Source: CAVXUB01 sp963764805
GTDB lineage: Bacteria > Actinomycetota > Acidimicrobiia > Acidimicrobiales > Bog-793
Direction of reading: 5' to 3'
NCBI GenBank assembly: GCA_963764805.1
Contig: CAVXUB010000006.1
Coordinates: 401,292-465,291 of the forward strand
Length of the DNA: 64,000 nucleotides
This document shows, in pieces, positions 54,809 through 63,610 of the stretch. Numbering within the stretch: position 1 is the first letter of the stretch; every line of letters starts with the position of its first letter. The translations under genes and the position numbers were made by a program. Under the pieces are notes generated by a model. The model was not told where the DNA came from. It saw nothing but the letters and a program-made list of their open reading frames with translations, and did no database searches.

Positions 54809-55900
54809 TCAAGCCGCGGCGGAAAACCGGGCCAACGCCTCCTGAATACGAGCTTGTCGTGCGTCCCGTCGCCAAGTCTTCCGGAACTCGACAAGCTTCG
54901 CACGACGGTCCTCAAGCTCTTCGGAAGTCGCGGTAGGACTGCTGGTCCCCAGAAGGTTAGCGATCGCCTCCGGCCCGGGCAGACGGAGGGACACCTCCCG
55001 CATCTCATTGACGCGCCTGATCCAATCTAGCACTCCTGGGATCTGGCCGAGCTGGCCGCGGCTCTTTGGACCCAGGTTCTGTGAGTTACCCATGCGCCTA
55101 CGCCCGACGATGCGACCCTGACGGCCGATGTCGCTCTGGAGGTAGAAGTGGAGTAGGTCGGCGAAGTTCACCGGTCCAGCATCGGTCTCGACAATCGCCA
55201 GCGGGTCAGTCGCCTTGACCAAATATCCGAGAAGTCTGAGCCGGTCCTCGAGCCCCGCAGGCGCATCCTCGCCACCTGGCTCCTGTGGCGGTGTGATCTT
55301 GAGCATGTCGATTGAGCGGCCGGTCGGGCTGGTCCACCTCTCTCTGAGGCCAAGCTGGACGAGGTAGACGCGAAGACGTTCCTCGAGCTGCGGTTTGAGC
55401 AGGAGCCAACGGGCCGGATCGATGTGCACGAGGAAGTGGGTGTGTAGTCCGAGCTCGCGCGTCTCCATGGCGTAGAGAAATGCCGCTGGGTGATCTGCCT
55501 TCCCGAAGAAGTCACGCAGGCAGTCCGTCACGGCCCGTCGAACGTTAACAGCCCGCTCGACGTCAGCTGCCTTCCTGCCGGAGCCATCCATGGTGACGGT
55601 GACATGGGCCGTCAACGGCCCCCCCTTCTCTTCAGCGAAGAGGAAGGCCTCGATGAGGGCGGCAGCGCGGTCGGTCGAGAGATAATCGGCCCTCAAAGCC
55701 CGGGCCGTCTGGCAGCGCCTGGGCCTTCCAGCCTTGGGGCCACGCGTCGCTATACGAGGGTCAAGCGCGAACGAGCAACACCAGGCCAGGTCACCTTCGT
55801 CGTGAGCTCCGATCTCATGGTCGTTGGCTGGTGTGAGATCGTGACCTAGGAGCTCGCTCGCCCCCTTCTCACTCACACCCCTACTCACATCCTTACTCAC
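54809..55900 (-). CDS. Rep-like protein with HxH motif (possible rolling-circle replication/HUH-type)
   Basis: 363 residues from GTG 55900. The middle has ERAVNVRRAVTDCLRDFFGK, METRELGLHTHFLVHIDPARW (His-x-His in a beta strand, as in HUH nucleases), then LLGYLVKATDPLAIVE and IGRQGRIVGRRRMGNSQNLGPKSRG. The last block occurs in plasmid or phage replication-like proteins of alphaproteobacteria (from memory). A single catalytic Tyr cannot be assigned. A 12-bp tandem repeat covers the start codon. It is intact, near several IS elements, and may derive from a small plasmid or phage. Confidence 0.5.
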   Translation of the reverse strand: MSKDVSRGVSEKGASELLGHDLTPANDHEIGAHDEGDLAWCCSFALDPRIATRGPKAGRPRRCQTARALRADYLSTDRAAALIEAFLFAEEKGGPLTAHVTVTMDGSGRKAADVERAVNVRRAVTDCLRDFFGKADHPAAFLYAMETRELGLHTHFLVHIDPARWLLLKPQLEERLRVYLVQLGLRERWTSPTGRSIDMLKITPPQEPGGEDAPAGLEDRLRLLGYLVKATDPLAIVETDAGPVNFADLLHFYLQSDIGRQGRIVGRRRMGNSQNLGPKSRGQLGQIPGVLDWIRRVNEMREVSLRLPGPEAIANLLGTSSPTATSEELEDRRAKLVEFRKTWRRDARQARIQEALARFSAAA

Positions 55901-55904
55901 ATCC
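55869..55904. repeat. Three 12-bp tandem repeats over the Rep-like gene start
   Basis: Three consecutive units TCACTCACACCC, CTACTCACATCC and TTACTCACATCC occupy 55869-55904. They encode the first residues (VSKD-VSRG-VSEK) and lie at the position of iterons in some replicons. Confidence 0.75.
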
Positions 55905-56212
55905 CTACTAGCGTGAGCGCTGGGACAGGCGGAAACCGGTTGGATGTCGGCCCGGGCGGGATGAATGGTAACTCCCTAAATCGACAGGTGCCTTTCGGCG
56001 CACGGAGCGTCGAAAAACGCCCAACCAGAAGCGGTGCCGAAACTCACAAAAACTTGGCAAGCTTCGGTCGCAGGTAACTGCCGCCGGTCGCTGATGTCGA
56101 TCCGGTGGTCCTGAGCAAATCGTGTCTGACGCAATGGTTCCTCCAGGGGATAAGGTTGCGTCGAGCTATATAGTTGGCTGCCCGGCGAGTAGCACCAAAG
56201 CGGGTGTGAGAG
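55901..56212. other. Gene-free stretch upstream of the Rep-like gene
   Basis: No gene is recognised between the Rep-like start and the broken IS66 element. If the 12-bp repeats are iterons, this stretch is a candidate origin or promoter region; no other support was seen. Confidence 0.35.
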
Positions 56213-57519
56213 GCGGCTGTCGCCAAGGGCGATGCCGAGGCCGAGAAGCGCGACCCGGCGCTGCGACGTGATGGTGTTGCCAAGCGCCGGGCGAGCCGTG
56301 GCGCGCTGCCGGCGCACGTGCCGCGCACCGAGGTCATCCTGGAGCCCGAGGATACTGCCTGCCCGTGCTGCCGCGGGGAGATGACGGTGATCGGCGAGGA
56401 TCGGTCTGAGCGGCTCGACGTGATCCCGGCACAGTTCCGCGTGCTGGTTACACGCCGGCCGAAGCTGGCCTGCAGGGCATGCGAGGGCGTCCTCGTGCAG
56501 AAGCCAGCACCGGTCCGGCTGATCGAGGGCGGGATTCCGACCGAGGCTCTGGTCGCGGCACGTGCTGACGGGGCGCTTTGGCGATCACCATCCGCTGTAT
56601 CGGCAGGCACAGATGCTCGATCGCCAAGGTGTGTCGATCGACCGCTCGACGCTCGCATTCTGGGTCGGCTACGCCGCCGCCGAGGTCGCCCCGGTGGTGG
56701 CACGGCTGCGCGAGATCGTGCTGGCGTCAGCGCGGATCTTCGCCGATGAAACCGTCGTGCCGGTGCTGGATCCCGGCCGGGGCCGGACCAAGAAGGGCTA
56801 CTTTTGGGCCATTGCGCGTGATCGGCCCTGGGGTGGCACCGACCCGCCCGCGGTCGTCTACACCGATGCGCCGGGTCGCGGGCAAGAGCACGCCCTGGCG
56901 CTGCTGCGCGGCTACCGCGGCGTCCTGCAGTGCGATGGCTATGCCGCCTACAAGCAGCTCGGCGGCGGGCAGGACGGCGCCACCCTTGTGTTCTGCTGGA
57001 GCCATGTGCGCAGGGGCTTCTACGACGTGGCCAAAGGCGGCGCGGCACCGATTGCGACGGAGGCGTTGGAGCGCATCGCCGCCCTGTATCGGATCGAGGC
57101 CGGCATTCGCGGCAAGGAGGCCGCGCACCGGCTGACCATCCGCCAGGCCGAGAGCCAGCTGTTAGTAATTGGCCTGCGGGCCTGGTTCGAGTTGCAGATG
57201 ACGCGGCCTGCCGCCCGCGGCCCAACGGCTGACGCCATCCGCTACGCGCTCAACCACGGGGCTGGGTTGGTGCGGTTTCTCGAGGACGGCCGGATCGACG
57301 TTGATACGAACCCGGTCGAGCGCGCCATCCGTCCGGTGGCCCTATCACGCAAGAACGCCTTGTTCGCGGGCAGCGACGAGGGTGGAGCAAACTTGGGCGG
57401 CGGCGGCGTCGCTGATCGAGGCTTGCAAGCTCAACCGCGTCAATCCGCAGAGCTATCTCACCGATCTCCTGGCATTGGAGCCCGACGGCCTCAGCCTAAC
57501 CGTCATGCCCCAAGGGTAG
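56213..57519 (+). pseudogene. tnpC: IS66 TnpC transposase, N-terminus lost, two frameshifts
   Basis: Blocks in order: EVILEPEDTACPCCRGEMTVIGEDRSERLDVIPAQFRVLV (zinc-binding region), then after a shift near 56570 GRFGDHHPLYRQAQMLDRQG, IFADETVVPVLDPGRGRTKKGYFW (catalytic Asp), VLQCDGYAAYKQL (second Asp), FCWSHVRRGFYDVA, and DTNPVERAIRPVALSRKNALFAGSDEG with the final Glu. After a second shift near 57390 comes SLIEACKLNRVNPQSYLTDLL. The DDE core is complete, but the leucine-zipper N-terminus is missing. Confidence 0.85.
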
Positions 57520-57534
57520 CAAAGCACCGCTTAC
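56213..57534 (+). mobile_element. IS66-family element, left part truncated
   Basis: Only the tnpC body remains. The right end is marked by CCGCTTAC at 57527-57534, the typical terminal octamer of IS66 elements (GTAAGCGG inverted). No matching left end, tnpA or tnpB was found between 55.9 and 56.2 kb, so the left half was lost. Confidence 0.6.
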
Positions 57535-57682
57535 GAACCAAAGCCGGCGCCGGCGCCCAGAGCAGCGTCGTGGCGACGACTGTGAGGGCATCGCGTGCTC
57601 TGTGACAACCCCGGCGTTCGCTGTTGGGTTGCAACATATCCGGGACGAGTTTGCGGGCAAATGGTGATCGCCCTCGAGGACC

Positions 57683-58192
57683 CTAATTCGACGGCGGCGT
57701 TACGGGCGCGGGTGGGGCAGGATGCTGGGTGGCGTATTCCGCAACAACCGCCAGGGCGATGTCGCGAGCTCCAAAGCCATTGTTGAATAGCTGCTGGCCG
57801 TAGCCAAGCGCGGCGATTACCACGACGACCACACCGATGCCCGTGCCGATGATGGTCGCCTTGAGCCCCGACGTGGTGCGCTCGACACCCGTGAGCCGAG
57901 CCTCGAGCGTCTCGAACCGACCGTTGATGTGGCCGGTCATGGCGTCGAAGCGGCCGTTGAGCTGAGCGAAGCCCGTCCGCATCTCGCCGAGCACCCGCTC
58001 GAACTTGGTGTCGGTGCGAGCCTCCGAGAGCTGGATCTTGGCGTCGATCTCGTCGCGCGATGGCGGCTGTGACCCGGACATGTCGGTATTATCGGGCTCG
58101 TTCGATGAGCCTTCAACCCTCTGCGTCGTGTCGGCGCGCCGCTCGGGAACCGGGACCCTCTCTGCCTCCGCGTTCGCAGCCTGCTCGGACAC
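57683..58192 (-). CDS. Coiled-coil protein with one C-terminal membrane helix
   Basis: 169 residues from ATG 58192. A polar N-terminus leads into heptad-like DEIDAKIQLSEARTDTKFERVLGEMRTGFAQLNGRFDAMTGHINGRFETLEARLTGVERTTSGLK. One membrane helix follows (IIGTGIGVVVVVIAALGYG), then a proline-rich tail. This resembles small coiled-coil anchors common beside mobile elements in alphaproteobacteria. Function unknown. Confidence 0.6.
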   Translation of the reverse strand: MSEQAANAEAERVPVPERRADTTQRVEGSSNEPDNTDMSGSQPPSRDEIDAKIQLSEARTDTKFERVLGEMRTGFAQLNGRFDAMTGHINGRFETLEARLTGVERTTSGLKATIIGTGIGVVVVVIAALGYGQQLFNNGFGARDIALAVVAEYATQHPAPPAPVTPPSN

Positions 58193-58255
58193 CCCGCACC
58201 CAGATATAGGTCTCGAATAGCGTCCATAGCTCTTCGACGAAGGAGCGCACCCTAG

Positions 58256-59083
58256 GGGTCTGTCCTCATTGCGTTAGTCACGGTGTAGCTGATTCGAATT
58301 GCTCTGGGAGGGCCGGAGCATGGCGGATTGGTTTTGGCTGAATGAGGCGCAGTGGGCGGGGATCGAGCCGTTGCTGCCGAAGCTCGGCGGTAAGCCGCGG
58401 GTGGACGATCGCCGCGTCATCAGCGGCATCCTGCATAGATACCGCGAAGGCCTGCGCTGGCGGACCATCCCGGCCGAATACGGCCCGCGCACGACGCTGT
58501 TCAACCGCTTCAACCGCTGGAGCGAGAAGGGCATCTGGCAGGCGCTGTTAGCAGCGCTCGCGGCCTGCGACGACCCGCCGGAGATCGCGATGGTGGACAG
58601 CACCGCCGTGCGCGCGCACCGCTCGGCGGCAGGCGCCAAGGGGGGCAGCAGAACCAAGCCATCGGCCGTTCGCGCGGCGGCCCGACGACCAAGATCCACG
58701 CGCTCGCCGACGGCTCCGGCCGCCTCTATGCCCTGATGCTGACCGCGGGCCAGGTGCACGACATCCATGGCGGCCGGGCGCTGCTGGCGAGCGTGCCGCC
58801 GATGCGTCGACTGATCGCCGACAAAGCGTATGACGCGAATGACCTGCGTGCCTTCCTCGCCAGCCAGGGCACCGAAGCCATCATCTCACCGATGCCCAAC
58901 CGCCTCGCGCCGCCTGCCTTCGATCCGATCGCCTACCGCGCGCGCAACCTGATCGAGCGCGCGTTCTGCCGCCTCAAAGACTGGCGGGCGATCGCCACGC
59001 GCTACGACAAGACCGCCCGCAACTTCCTCGCCGGAGTTGCCCTCGCCGTCGCCGTCACACAATGGCTCCGATAAGTCCACGCC
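58256..59083 (+). mobile_element. IS5-family element (IS427-like group), 828 bp, flanked by CTAG
   Basis: The element begins GGGTCTGTCCTCAT and its other end, read inverted, begins GGCGTGGACTTAT, an imperfect terminal repeat. CTAG lies directly on both sides (58252-58255 and 59084-59087) as a 4-base target duplication. It carries one transposase split into two frames. Confidence 0.75.
58320..59074 (+). CDS. IS5-family transposase in two frames
   Basis: The first frame from ATG 58320 (behind GGGAGGG) has WLNEAQWAGIEPLLP, GILHRYREGLRWRTIPAEYGPRTTLFNRFNRW and IAMVDSTAVRAHRSAAGAKGG (first Asp). A run AAGGGGGG at about 58637 precedes the change to the second frame, which holds LTAGQVHDIHGGRALL, LIADKAYDANDLRAFL (second Asp) and RNLIERAFCRLKDWRAIATRYDK (Glu). 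IS427-group elements commonly make the full enzyme by ribosomal frameshifting, and the poly-G run is a plausible slip site, so this split may be natural. Confidence 0.8.
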
Positions 59084-59087
59084 CTAG

Positions 59088-60525
59088 CACTACTTTGGCA
59101 GAAATGTCTGGGTAAGCCGCTTGCGGCAGTGGGGACATCGTGCCTGGAGGAGTGGTGCGATGTAGCCGATGACGGCCTGCCGCACGGCCGGCAGCGTTGG
59201 CTGAGGCGGTGGACCGAGGATTTTTTTCCCCCCGCTTGCCTGCTTCAGACGGCAAGACTGCAGGAACGCATAGGCGATCATCGTCATCAGTGCGTGTCGG
59301 TGCAGCCCGATCCAGGAGCGTCCCTCGAAGTGGTCGAGACCGAGTTCCTCTTTCATCTGCTGGTGAGCCTGCTCGCATATCCAGCGCGCCTTGACCGTCG
59401 CGGCGAGAAGCTTGAGCGGCGTTTCCGCGGGTAGGTTCGAAAGGTAGAATTTCTTCTCGCCATTCGATCGGTGCTCACCGATCAGCCACACTTCCTCTCC
59501 TGGCATGTGCTGGTTGCCCATGTCCCGGATGCGCTGGGTTGGCCCGTCAGCGACGCGGACACGCAATGCAGCGAAGCGAGCCGAAAGGCGCCCCTTGGTG
59601 CCTCGGCGCCAGGTCACCGACCGCCATGCGGCGCCTGCGAGCACGCTCTGCGCCGAGACGGACGCGCTGTCGGGGATGTGGCGCAGGCGTGGCCGCCCGC
59701 GTCCTGCCGTCGGGAAGACCAGCGCGACATCCGCCGGATACAGTTTCTGATGCCGCGGGATCCCCACCGCCCAGAGCAATCCCCTCTCGCTCAGCGCCTG
59801 GCGGAAGGGCGCGCTCATTCCATACCCGGCATCGGCGAGCACGCATCCAAATCGCACGCCCGCCGCGCGCAGTCGGTCAACCTCGTCGAGTGCGATGACG
59901 GTCTTGCTTCGAAAAGCCTGATGGTCGAGCGGTATGTGCGCCCGCTTCATGCGCGCAGGATCGGTCGTCCAGCTCTCGGGCAGGAACAACCGGAGAGAGG
60001 CCGTGACCGGCACCTCGCCACGCGCCAATGTCAGCGAGACCAGCGTCTGGCAATTCGCGTTCTTGCCGAGCGCGGAGGCGTATTGTGGGGCGACACCCAC
60101 GGAATGGGCGCCCTTCTTGGGGAGTGCTGTGTCATCGATGACCAGCACGGCATCGGCACCACCGACCAGCCGATCGGCCTGCACCAGCAACTCGGCCTCG
60201 AGCGGAGCCGTGTCCCAGGTGTCTGACGCGACGAAATGGTGCAGCCGGTCGTATTCACCGGGCGCGAGCCGAGCGGCCATCGGCTGCACGCTCTTGCGAT
60301 CTCCGGGACCGATCAGCCCTGCGACATAGAGCGGGCACATGCGACGGCGTTTGGCGTGCCCCAGCCGATCGAGGAAAGGCTCCAGCCATTTCTCGAGCGC
60401 CGTCGTCCAATCTCGCTCTGCTGCCGCCATGGTCGGCTCTCCGAAAACCGACCTCCTATGAATCACGCAAACAGCCGCGCCGGAATCCTCAAAACGCCAC
60501 CTCCGCCTGTTCTGCCAAAGTAGTG
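59088..60525 (-). mobile_element. IS701-family element, 1,438 bp, complete
   Basis: Perfect 16-base terminal inverted repeats: CACTACTTTGGCAGAA at 59088-59103 and its complement at 60510-60525. CTAG flanks both ends (59084-59087 and 60526-60529), a 4-base target duplication consistent with the YTAR-type targets reported for IS701 (from memory). The left CTAG is also the right flank of the preceding IS5-type element. Confidence 0.9.
59090..60430 (-). CDS. IS701-family transposase
   Basis: 446 residues from ATG 60430; an upstream GTG at 60466 would add 12. It is intact. DDE core: VLVIDDTALPKKGAHSVGVAPQY (first Asp), FGCVLADAGYGMSAPFRQAL (second Asp) and ARWICEQAHQQMKEELGLDHFEGRSWIGLHRH (Glu). 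PLYVAGLIGPGDRKSVQPMAARLAP near the N-terminus is typical of the family. The C-terminal HCRKRLTQTFLPK reaches into the left terminal repeat. The undamaged frame and perfect ends suggest recent insertion. Confidence 0.93.
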   Translation of the reverse strand: MAAAERDWTTALEKWLEPFLDRLGHAKRRRMCPLYVAGLIGPGDRKSVQPMAARLAPGEYDRLHHFVASDTWDTAPLEAELLVQADRLVGGADAVLVIDDTALPKKGAHSVGVAPQYASALGKNANCQTLVSLTLARGEVPVTASLRLFLPESWTTDPARMKRAHIPLDHQAFRSKTVIALDEVDRLRAAGVRFGCVLADAGYGMSAPFRQALSERGLLWAVGIPRHQKLYPADVALVFPTAGRGRPRLRHIPDSASVSAQSVLAGAAWRSVTWRRGTKGRLSARFAALRVRVADGPTQRIRDMGNQHMPGEEVWLIGEHRSNGEKKFYLSNLPAETPLKLLAATVKARWICEQAHQQMKEELGLDHFEGRSWIGLHRHALMTMIAYAFLQSCRLKQASGGKKILGPPPQPTLPAVRQAVIGYIAPLLQARCPHCRKRLTQTFLPK

Positions 60526-60529
60526 CTAG

Positions 60530-61004
60530 TGCATCTGAGCATACTGCCCCTGAATACCGCCTGAAGCCTGGCTCTCCGGCCTGCTCAGATCGGTTCTCTT
60601 TGGGGTCTTGATTTGGGGGTCGAGCGGATCGCTCATCGCCTATCTATTCCACATGGCTCGCGCGACAGCCAACAAAATGCCCTCCGATCACGTCGTCACC
60701 GCCTGGTGCCGGGCATGCCACCATGAGCGGGTTCTCGAGCTTGCGGCGCTGATCGGGGCGGGTCTGGGCGAGGTTCCGCTCACCGAGCTGCCGCTGGCGT
60801 GCTCGGCTCGTGGGGACCGGATTTCGGGCTTACCGTGGCCGCTGACAGTCGCCCTAGCAGTGAAGGGATCGCGCTCTCGCCGGCTCAACACCATCCTCAC
60901 GCGCGCCTCTAACCTGCTGCCGAAAACTCATTGGCATGCTCGCCCGCATGTCGCCGTGTCTTCGAGGCGCCTCGGGCCGGTGCCGCCCGATGTGAGTTCT
61001 CTTG
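60530..61004. other. Short stretch with a possible zinc-ribbon remnant
   Basis: A plus-strand frame contains VVTAWCRACHHERVLELAALIGAGLGEVPLTELPLACSARG, two cysteine sites with a spacing seen in small zinc-ribbon proteins beside transposons. It then degenerates. No start signal is seen, so it is listed as a remnant only. Confidence 0.3.
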
Positions 61005-61934
61005 GAGCCCATTTCGAATCGGTTCAGCAACGCGCCATTCGGCGGATCAGGTTGACGCTTGAGGCGGCATAGACGAATGCCTCGACCGAGGCGACCAGCC
61101 GTTCGACATCGCGAGAGAACCGGCGATTTCGTCCGATCCAGGCGAAGAAGCGCTCCACAACCCATCGCCGCTTGTGGACCTTGAACCCGACTTGATCGTC
61201 GGCTTTGCGCACGATCTGGACGGTGATGCAGGTTGCGTTCGCCACGAGCTCGCCGGCATAGGCGGAGTCGGCAAATACCAACTCGACGAAGGGGAATAAC
61301 GCGCGCGACGCCTTCAGCAGCACTGCACCGCCGTCACCGTCCTGGATGTCAGCCGGATGCACGATGACCTTGATCAGCCGACCGTCGGTGTCCACCAGCG
61401 CGTGGCGCTTGCGCCCCTTCACCTTCTTCCCCGCATCGTAACCGCTGGGACCGCCCGCCTCGCTGGTCTTGGCGCTCTGACTGTCCAGGATCGCCGCCGA
61501 GGGACTGGCCTGGCGGCCCACCCGCTCACGGTCCTGCATGACCAGACAGCGGTTGATCCGCTCCCACGTGCCGTCATCGCGGAACCGAGCAAACCAGCGA
61601 TACACGGTCAACAATGGGGGGAAACCGTCGGGCAGCATGTCCCAAGCGCAGCCCGCCCTCATGATGAAGAAGATCGCTTCGACAATCCGCCGCATCGGCC
61701 ACTTGCGCTTGCGCCCACAGGAGCACGGCAGCGGCAGGAGTGGCTCCAGGATCGCCCATTCGGCATCGGTCAGATCACTTCCATAGCGTCGCCCCGGACG
61801 GCTATGCTGCCGGCGGCTGGTCGGGGTCCACATGAGGCTTCCAGCAAGGCTTCGAACACCTGCTCCGAACCACATGATCCCCGGCTAGCCAACCCCGCCA
61901 CTCATACGTTCCGCCTTGATTCCGAAATGGCCTC
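61005..61934 (-). mobile_element. IS5-family element (IS1031-like group), about 930 bp
   Basis: The left end GAGCCCATTTCGAATC (61005) matches the inverted right end GAGGCCATTTCGGAATC (ending 61934) with two differences. Flanking triplets are TTG on the left and TTA on the right, one mismatch from the TNA duplication usual for this group. The right TTA is also the stop codon (TAA) of the adjacent IclR gene. Confidence 0.7.
61024..61833 (-). CDS. IS5-family transposase (IS1031-like)
   Basis: 269 residues from ATG 61833, intact. YGSDLTDAEWAILEPLLPLP, RRIVEAIFFIMRAGCAWDMLPDGFPPLLTVYRWFARFRDDGTW, AAILDSQSAKTSEAGG (first Asp), HALVDTDGRLIKVIVHPADIQDGDGG, LVFADSAYAGELV (second Asp) and RRWVVERFFAWIGRNRRFSRDVERL (Glu) make a full DDE core. 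A further upstream start (61875) would enter the terminal repeat region. Confidence 0.92.
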   Translation of the reverse strand: MWTPTSRRQHSRPGRRYGSDLTDAEWAILEPLLPLPCSCGRKRKWPMRRIVEAIFFIMRAGCAWDMLPDGFPPLLTVYRWFARFRDDGTWERINRCLVMQDRERVGRQASPSAAILDSQSAKTSEAGGPSGYDAGKKVKGRKRHALVDTDGRLIKVIVHPADIQDGDGGAVLLKASRALFPFVELVFADSAYAGELVANATCITVQIVRKADDQVGFKVHKRRWVVERFFAWIGRNRRFSRDVERLVASVEAFVYAASSVNLIRRMARC

Positions 61935-62708
61935 TTAGGGCTCGATGTCGGGCGCAGAGGAGATGTCCGCCGCGGCCGCCCGCAATGCCGCCAGCGCGGC
62001 CGCCGCTCCGTCGCGCGCCTGCTTGCGATTGATATAGAGGACGATCAGCGCGGCGACCGCGCGGCCGCTTGCATCCAGCAACGGGCAGCCGAGATCGGTG
62101 AGGCCGATCACATCGCGGCTCTCATGCACGGCGAACCCGTCGCGACGAATGCGCGCAAGCGCCCTCGCGAGCTCCGCCTCGTCGAAGCCTTCCGGCTCCA
62201 AAGCGCGGCCCTCGTCGATCCAGCGCCGCCTGCGAGGCTCGTCCTGGAACGCCAACACCACGCGGCCGGAAGTGGAATTGATGATCGGGCGCCGATACCC
62301 GAGCCGTAGCGTGTAGCTGATCTCGGCACTGCCCCGCACACACGCGACCACGACCGATTCGCCTCGACTGGGAACGCCCAAATAAACGGATTGCCCCGTC
62401 TCCTCCGCCAGGTGCCGCATCGACGGCAGCGCCAGCTCCATGAGCCCGCTTGCCCGCGGGGTGCGAACTCCCAGGTCGAACAGGTGGTTGGAAAGTGTGA
62501 GCGCGTCGGAGCCCGGCGCGCGCGCGAGATAGCCGCGCGCGAGGAGAATGGAGATCATCCGGAAAAGCTCGCTCTTCGAGCGGCCGAGCCGAACACCGAT
62601 CTGGCGTGCCGTCATGGGCGCCTGCTCCCGGGCCAGCAGCTCGAGGATGTCGAGGCCCTTCTCCAGGGCGGGCGCGGCATAGGCGCTTTCGGATCGCTGC
62701 GGCGTCAT
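61935..62708 (-). CDS. IclR-family transcriptional regulator
   Basis: 257 residues from ATG 62708; ATG 62726 adds six and lies inside a palindrome. The winged helix-turn-helix is LEKGLDILELLAREQAPMTARQIGVRLGRSKSELFRMISILLARGYL. The effector domain has TGQSVYLGVPSRGESVVVACV, RLGYRRPIINSTSGRVVLAF and GFAVHESRDVIGLTDLGCPLL. It is divergent from the creatininase-family gene and probably controls it and the following transporter. The IS element inserted exactly at its TAA stop, leaving the protein whole. Confidence 0.82.
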   Translation of the reverse strand: MTPQRSESAYAAPALEKGLDILELLAREQAPMTARQIGVRLGRSKSELFRMISILLARGYLARAPGSDALTLSNHLFDLGVRTPRASGLMELALPSMRHLAEETGQSVYLGVPSRGESVVVACVRGSAEISYTLRLGYRRPIINSTSGRVVLAFQDEPRRRRWIDEGRALEPEGFDEAELARALARIRRDGFAVHESRDVIGLTDLGCPLLDASGRAVAALIVLYINRKQARDGAAAALAALRAAAADISSAPDIEP

Positions 62709-62719
62709 GGGTCCCGAGC

Positions 62720-62752
62720 GCTTCATATGTGAAGCTTGACTCCATAAGTGAA
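62720..62752. promoter_or_regulatory. Predicted IclR-type operator between the IclR and creatininase genes
   Basis: TTCATATGTGAA (62722-62733) is a short inverted repeat with TTCA/TGAA arms. CATATGTGAA (62724-62733) recurs as CATAAGTGAA at 62743-62752, exactly 19 bases on. Palindrome plus direct repeat with a 19-base step is the same design as the PcaR-like sites in the other half. Confidence 0.45.
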
Positions 62753-62794
62753 ACCACGCCAAATCGCCACTCCGTTCGTCGGGGGAGGACGCGA

Positions 62795-63586
62795 TTGGCC
62801 GAAGTCGAGTGGCGCAAGCGGAGGGCGGACGAGCTCCGCGACCTTGCCCAGCAGGACGCGATCGTGCTGATCCCCGTCGGCTCCATGGAGCAGCACGGCC
62901 CGCATCTGCCGGTCGAGGTGGACAGCGCGCTCGGGGAGGCGGTCGCAATCCGCATCGCGGAGACAGCCGCGGCGCGCGGGCAGCAGATCGTGACGCTGCC
63001 GCCCGTCTGGACCGGGCTTTCCGAGCACCACATGAGCTTCGGCGGGACCATCACGCTCGAGCTCGCGACAATGGCGGCGCTGATCGGCGACGTCTGCCGC
63101 TCGCTGGTCCGGCACGGCTTCCGTCGACTGGCCTTGCTCAACAGCCATGGCGGCAATGAAAACGCGCTGCGCAGCATCGCGGACGACCTCTCGCCGAAAC
63201 TCGGTGTCGCCATTGTCGAGTTCTGCTACTGGCACGCTGCGGCCGCGCCGATTGCCGCTATCCTGGAGACTCAGGGGGCGCTGCTGCATGCCTGCGAGGC
63301 GGAGACGAGCATGATGCTCGCGCTGCGCTCCGATCTCGTTGCCATGGACCGGCTCACGCACGACAACCACCCGCCTGCCGTCGAACTGGAGGACGTGGTC
63401 GGGACAGGCATGTATCGCTGGCGGGCCCTAGCAAGCCGCACCGCCTCGGGCGTGATCGGCAACCCGGAAGCGGCCTCCGCCGAAAAGGGCGCGCGCCTCA
63501 TCGCGGCTATCGCGGAGGACGTGGCGGGAAAGCTCGCCGATCCCAGGCTCTGGGCTCTGCCGTGGCAGAGCCCACCGCGAAGCTGA
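62795..63586 (+). CDS. Creatininase-family amidohydrolase
   Basis: 263 residues from TTG 62795, chosen for the GGGGGAGG ribosome site at 62781-62788. Metal-binding motifs of the family: VLIPVGSMEQHGPHLPVEVDS (Glu and His, about residues 27-47), LALLNSHGGNENALRSI (His), and ACEAETSMMLAL (Glu). Known members hydrolyse creatinine or related cyclic amides, or act in cofactor maturation. Beside an amino-acid ABC permease and an IclR regulator, a catabolic amidase is most likely; substrate unknown. Confidence 0.85.
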   Translation: MAEVEWRKRRADELRDLAQQDAIVLIPVGSMEQHGPHLPVEVDSALGEAVAIRIAETAAARGQQIVTLPPVWTGLSEHHMSFGGTITLELATMAALIGDVCRSLVRHGFRRLALLNSHGGNENALRSIADDLSPKLGVAIVEFCYWHAAAAPIAAILETQGALLHACEAETSMMLALRSDLVAMDRLTHDNHPPAVELEDVVGTGMYRWRALASRTASGVIGNPEAASAEKGARLIAAIAEDVAGKLADPRLWALPWQSPPRS

Positions 63587-63610
63587 CCCAAGCCGGAGGA
63601 GAGGCGGGGC

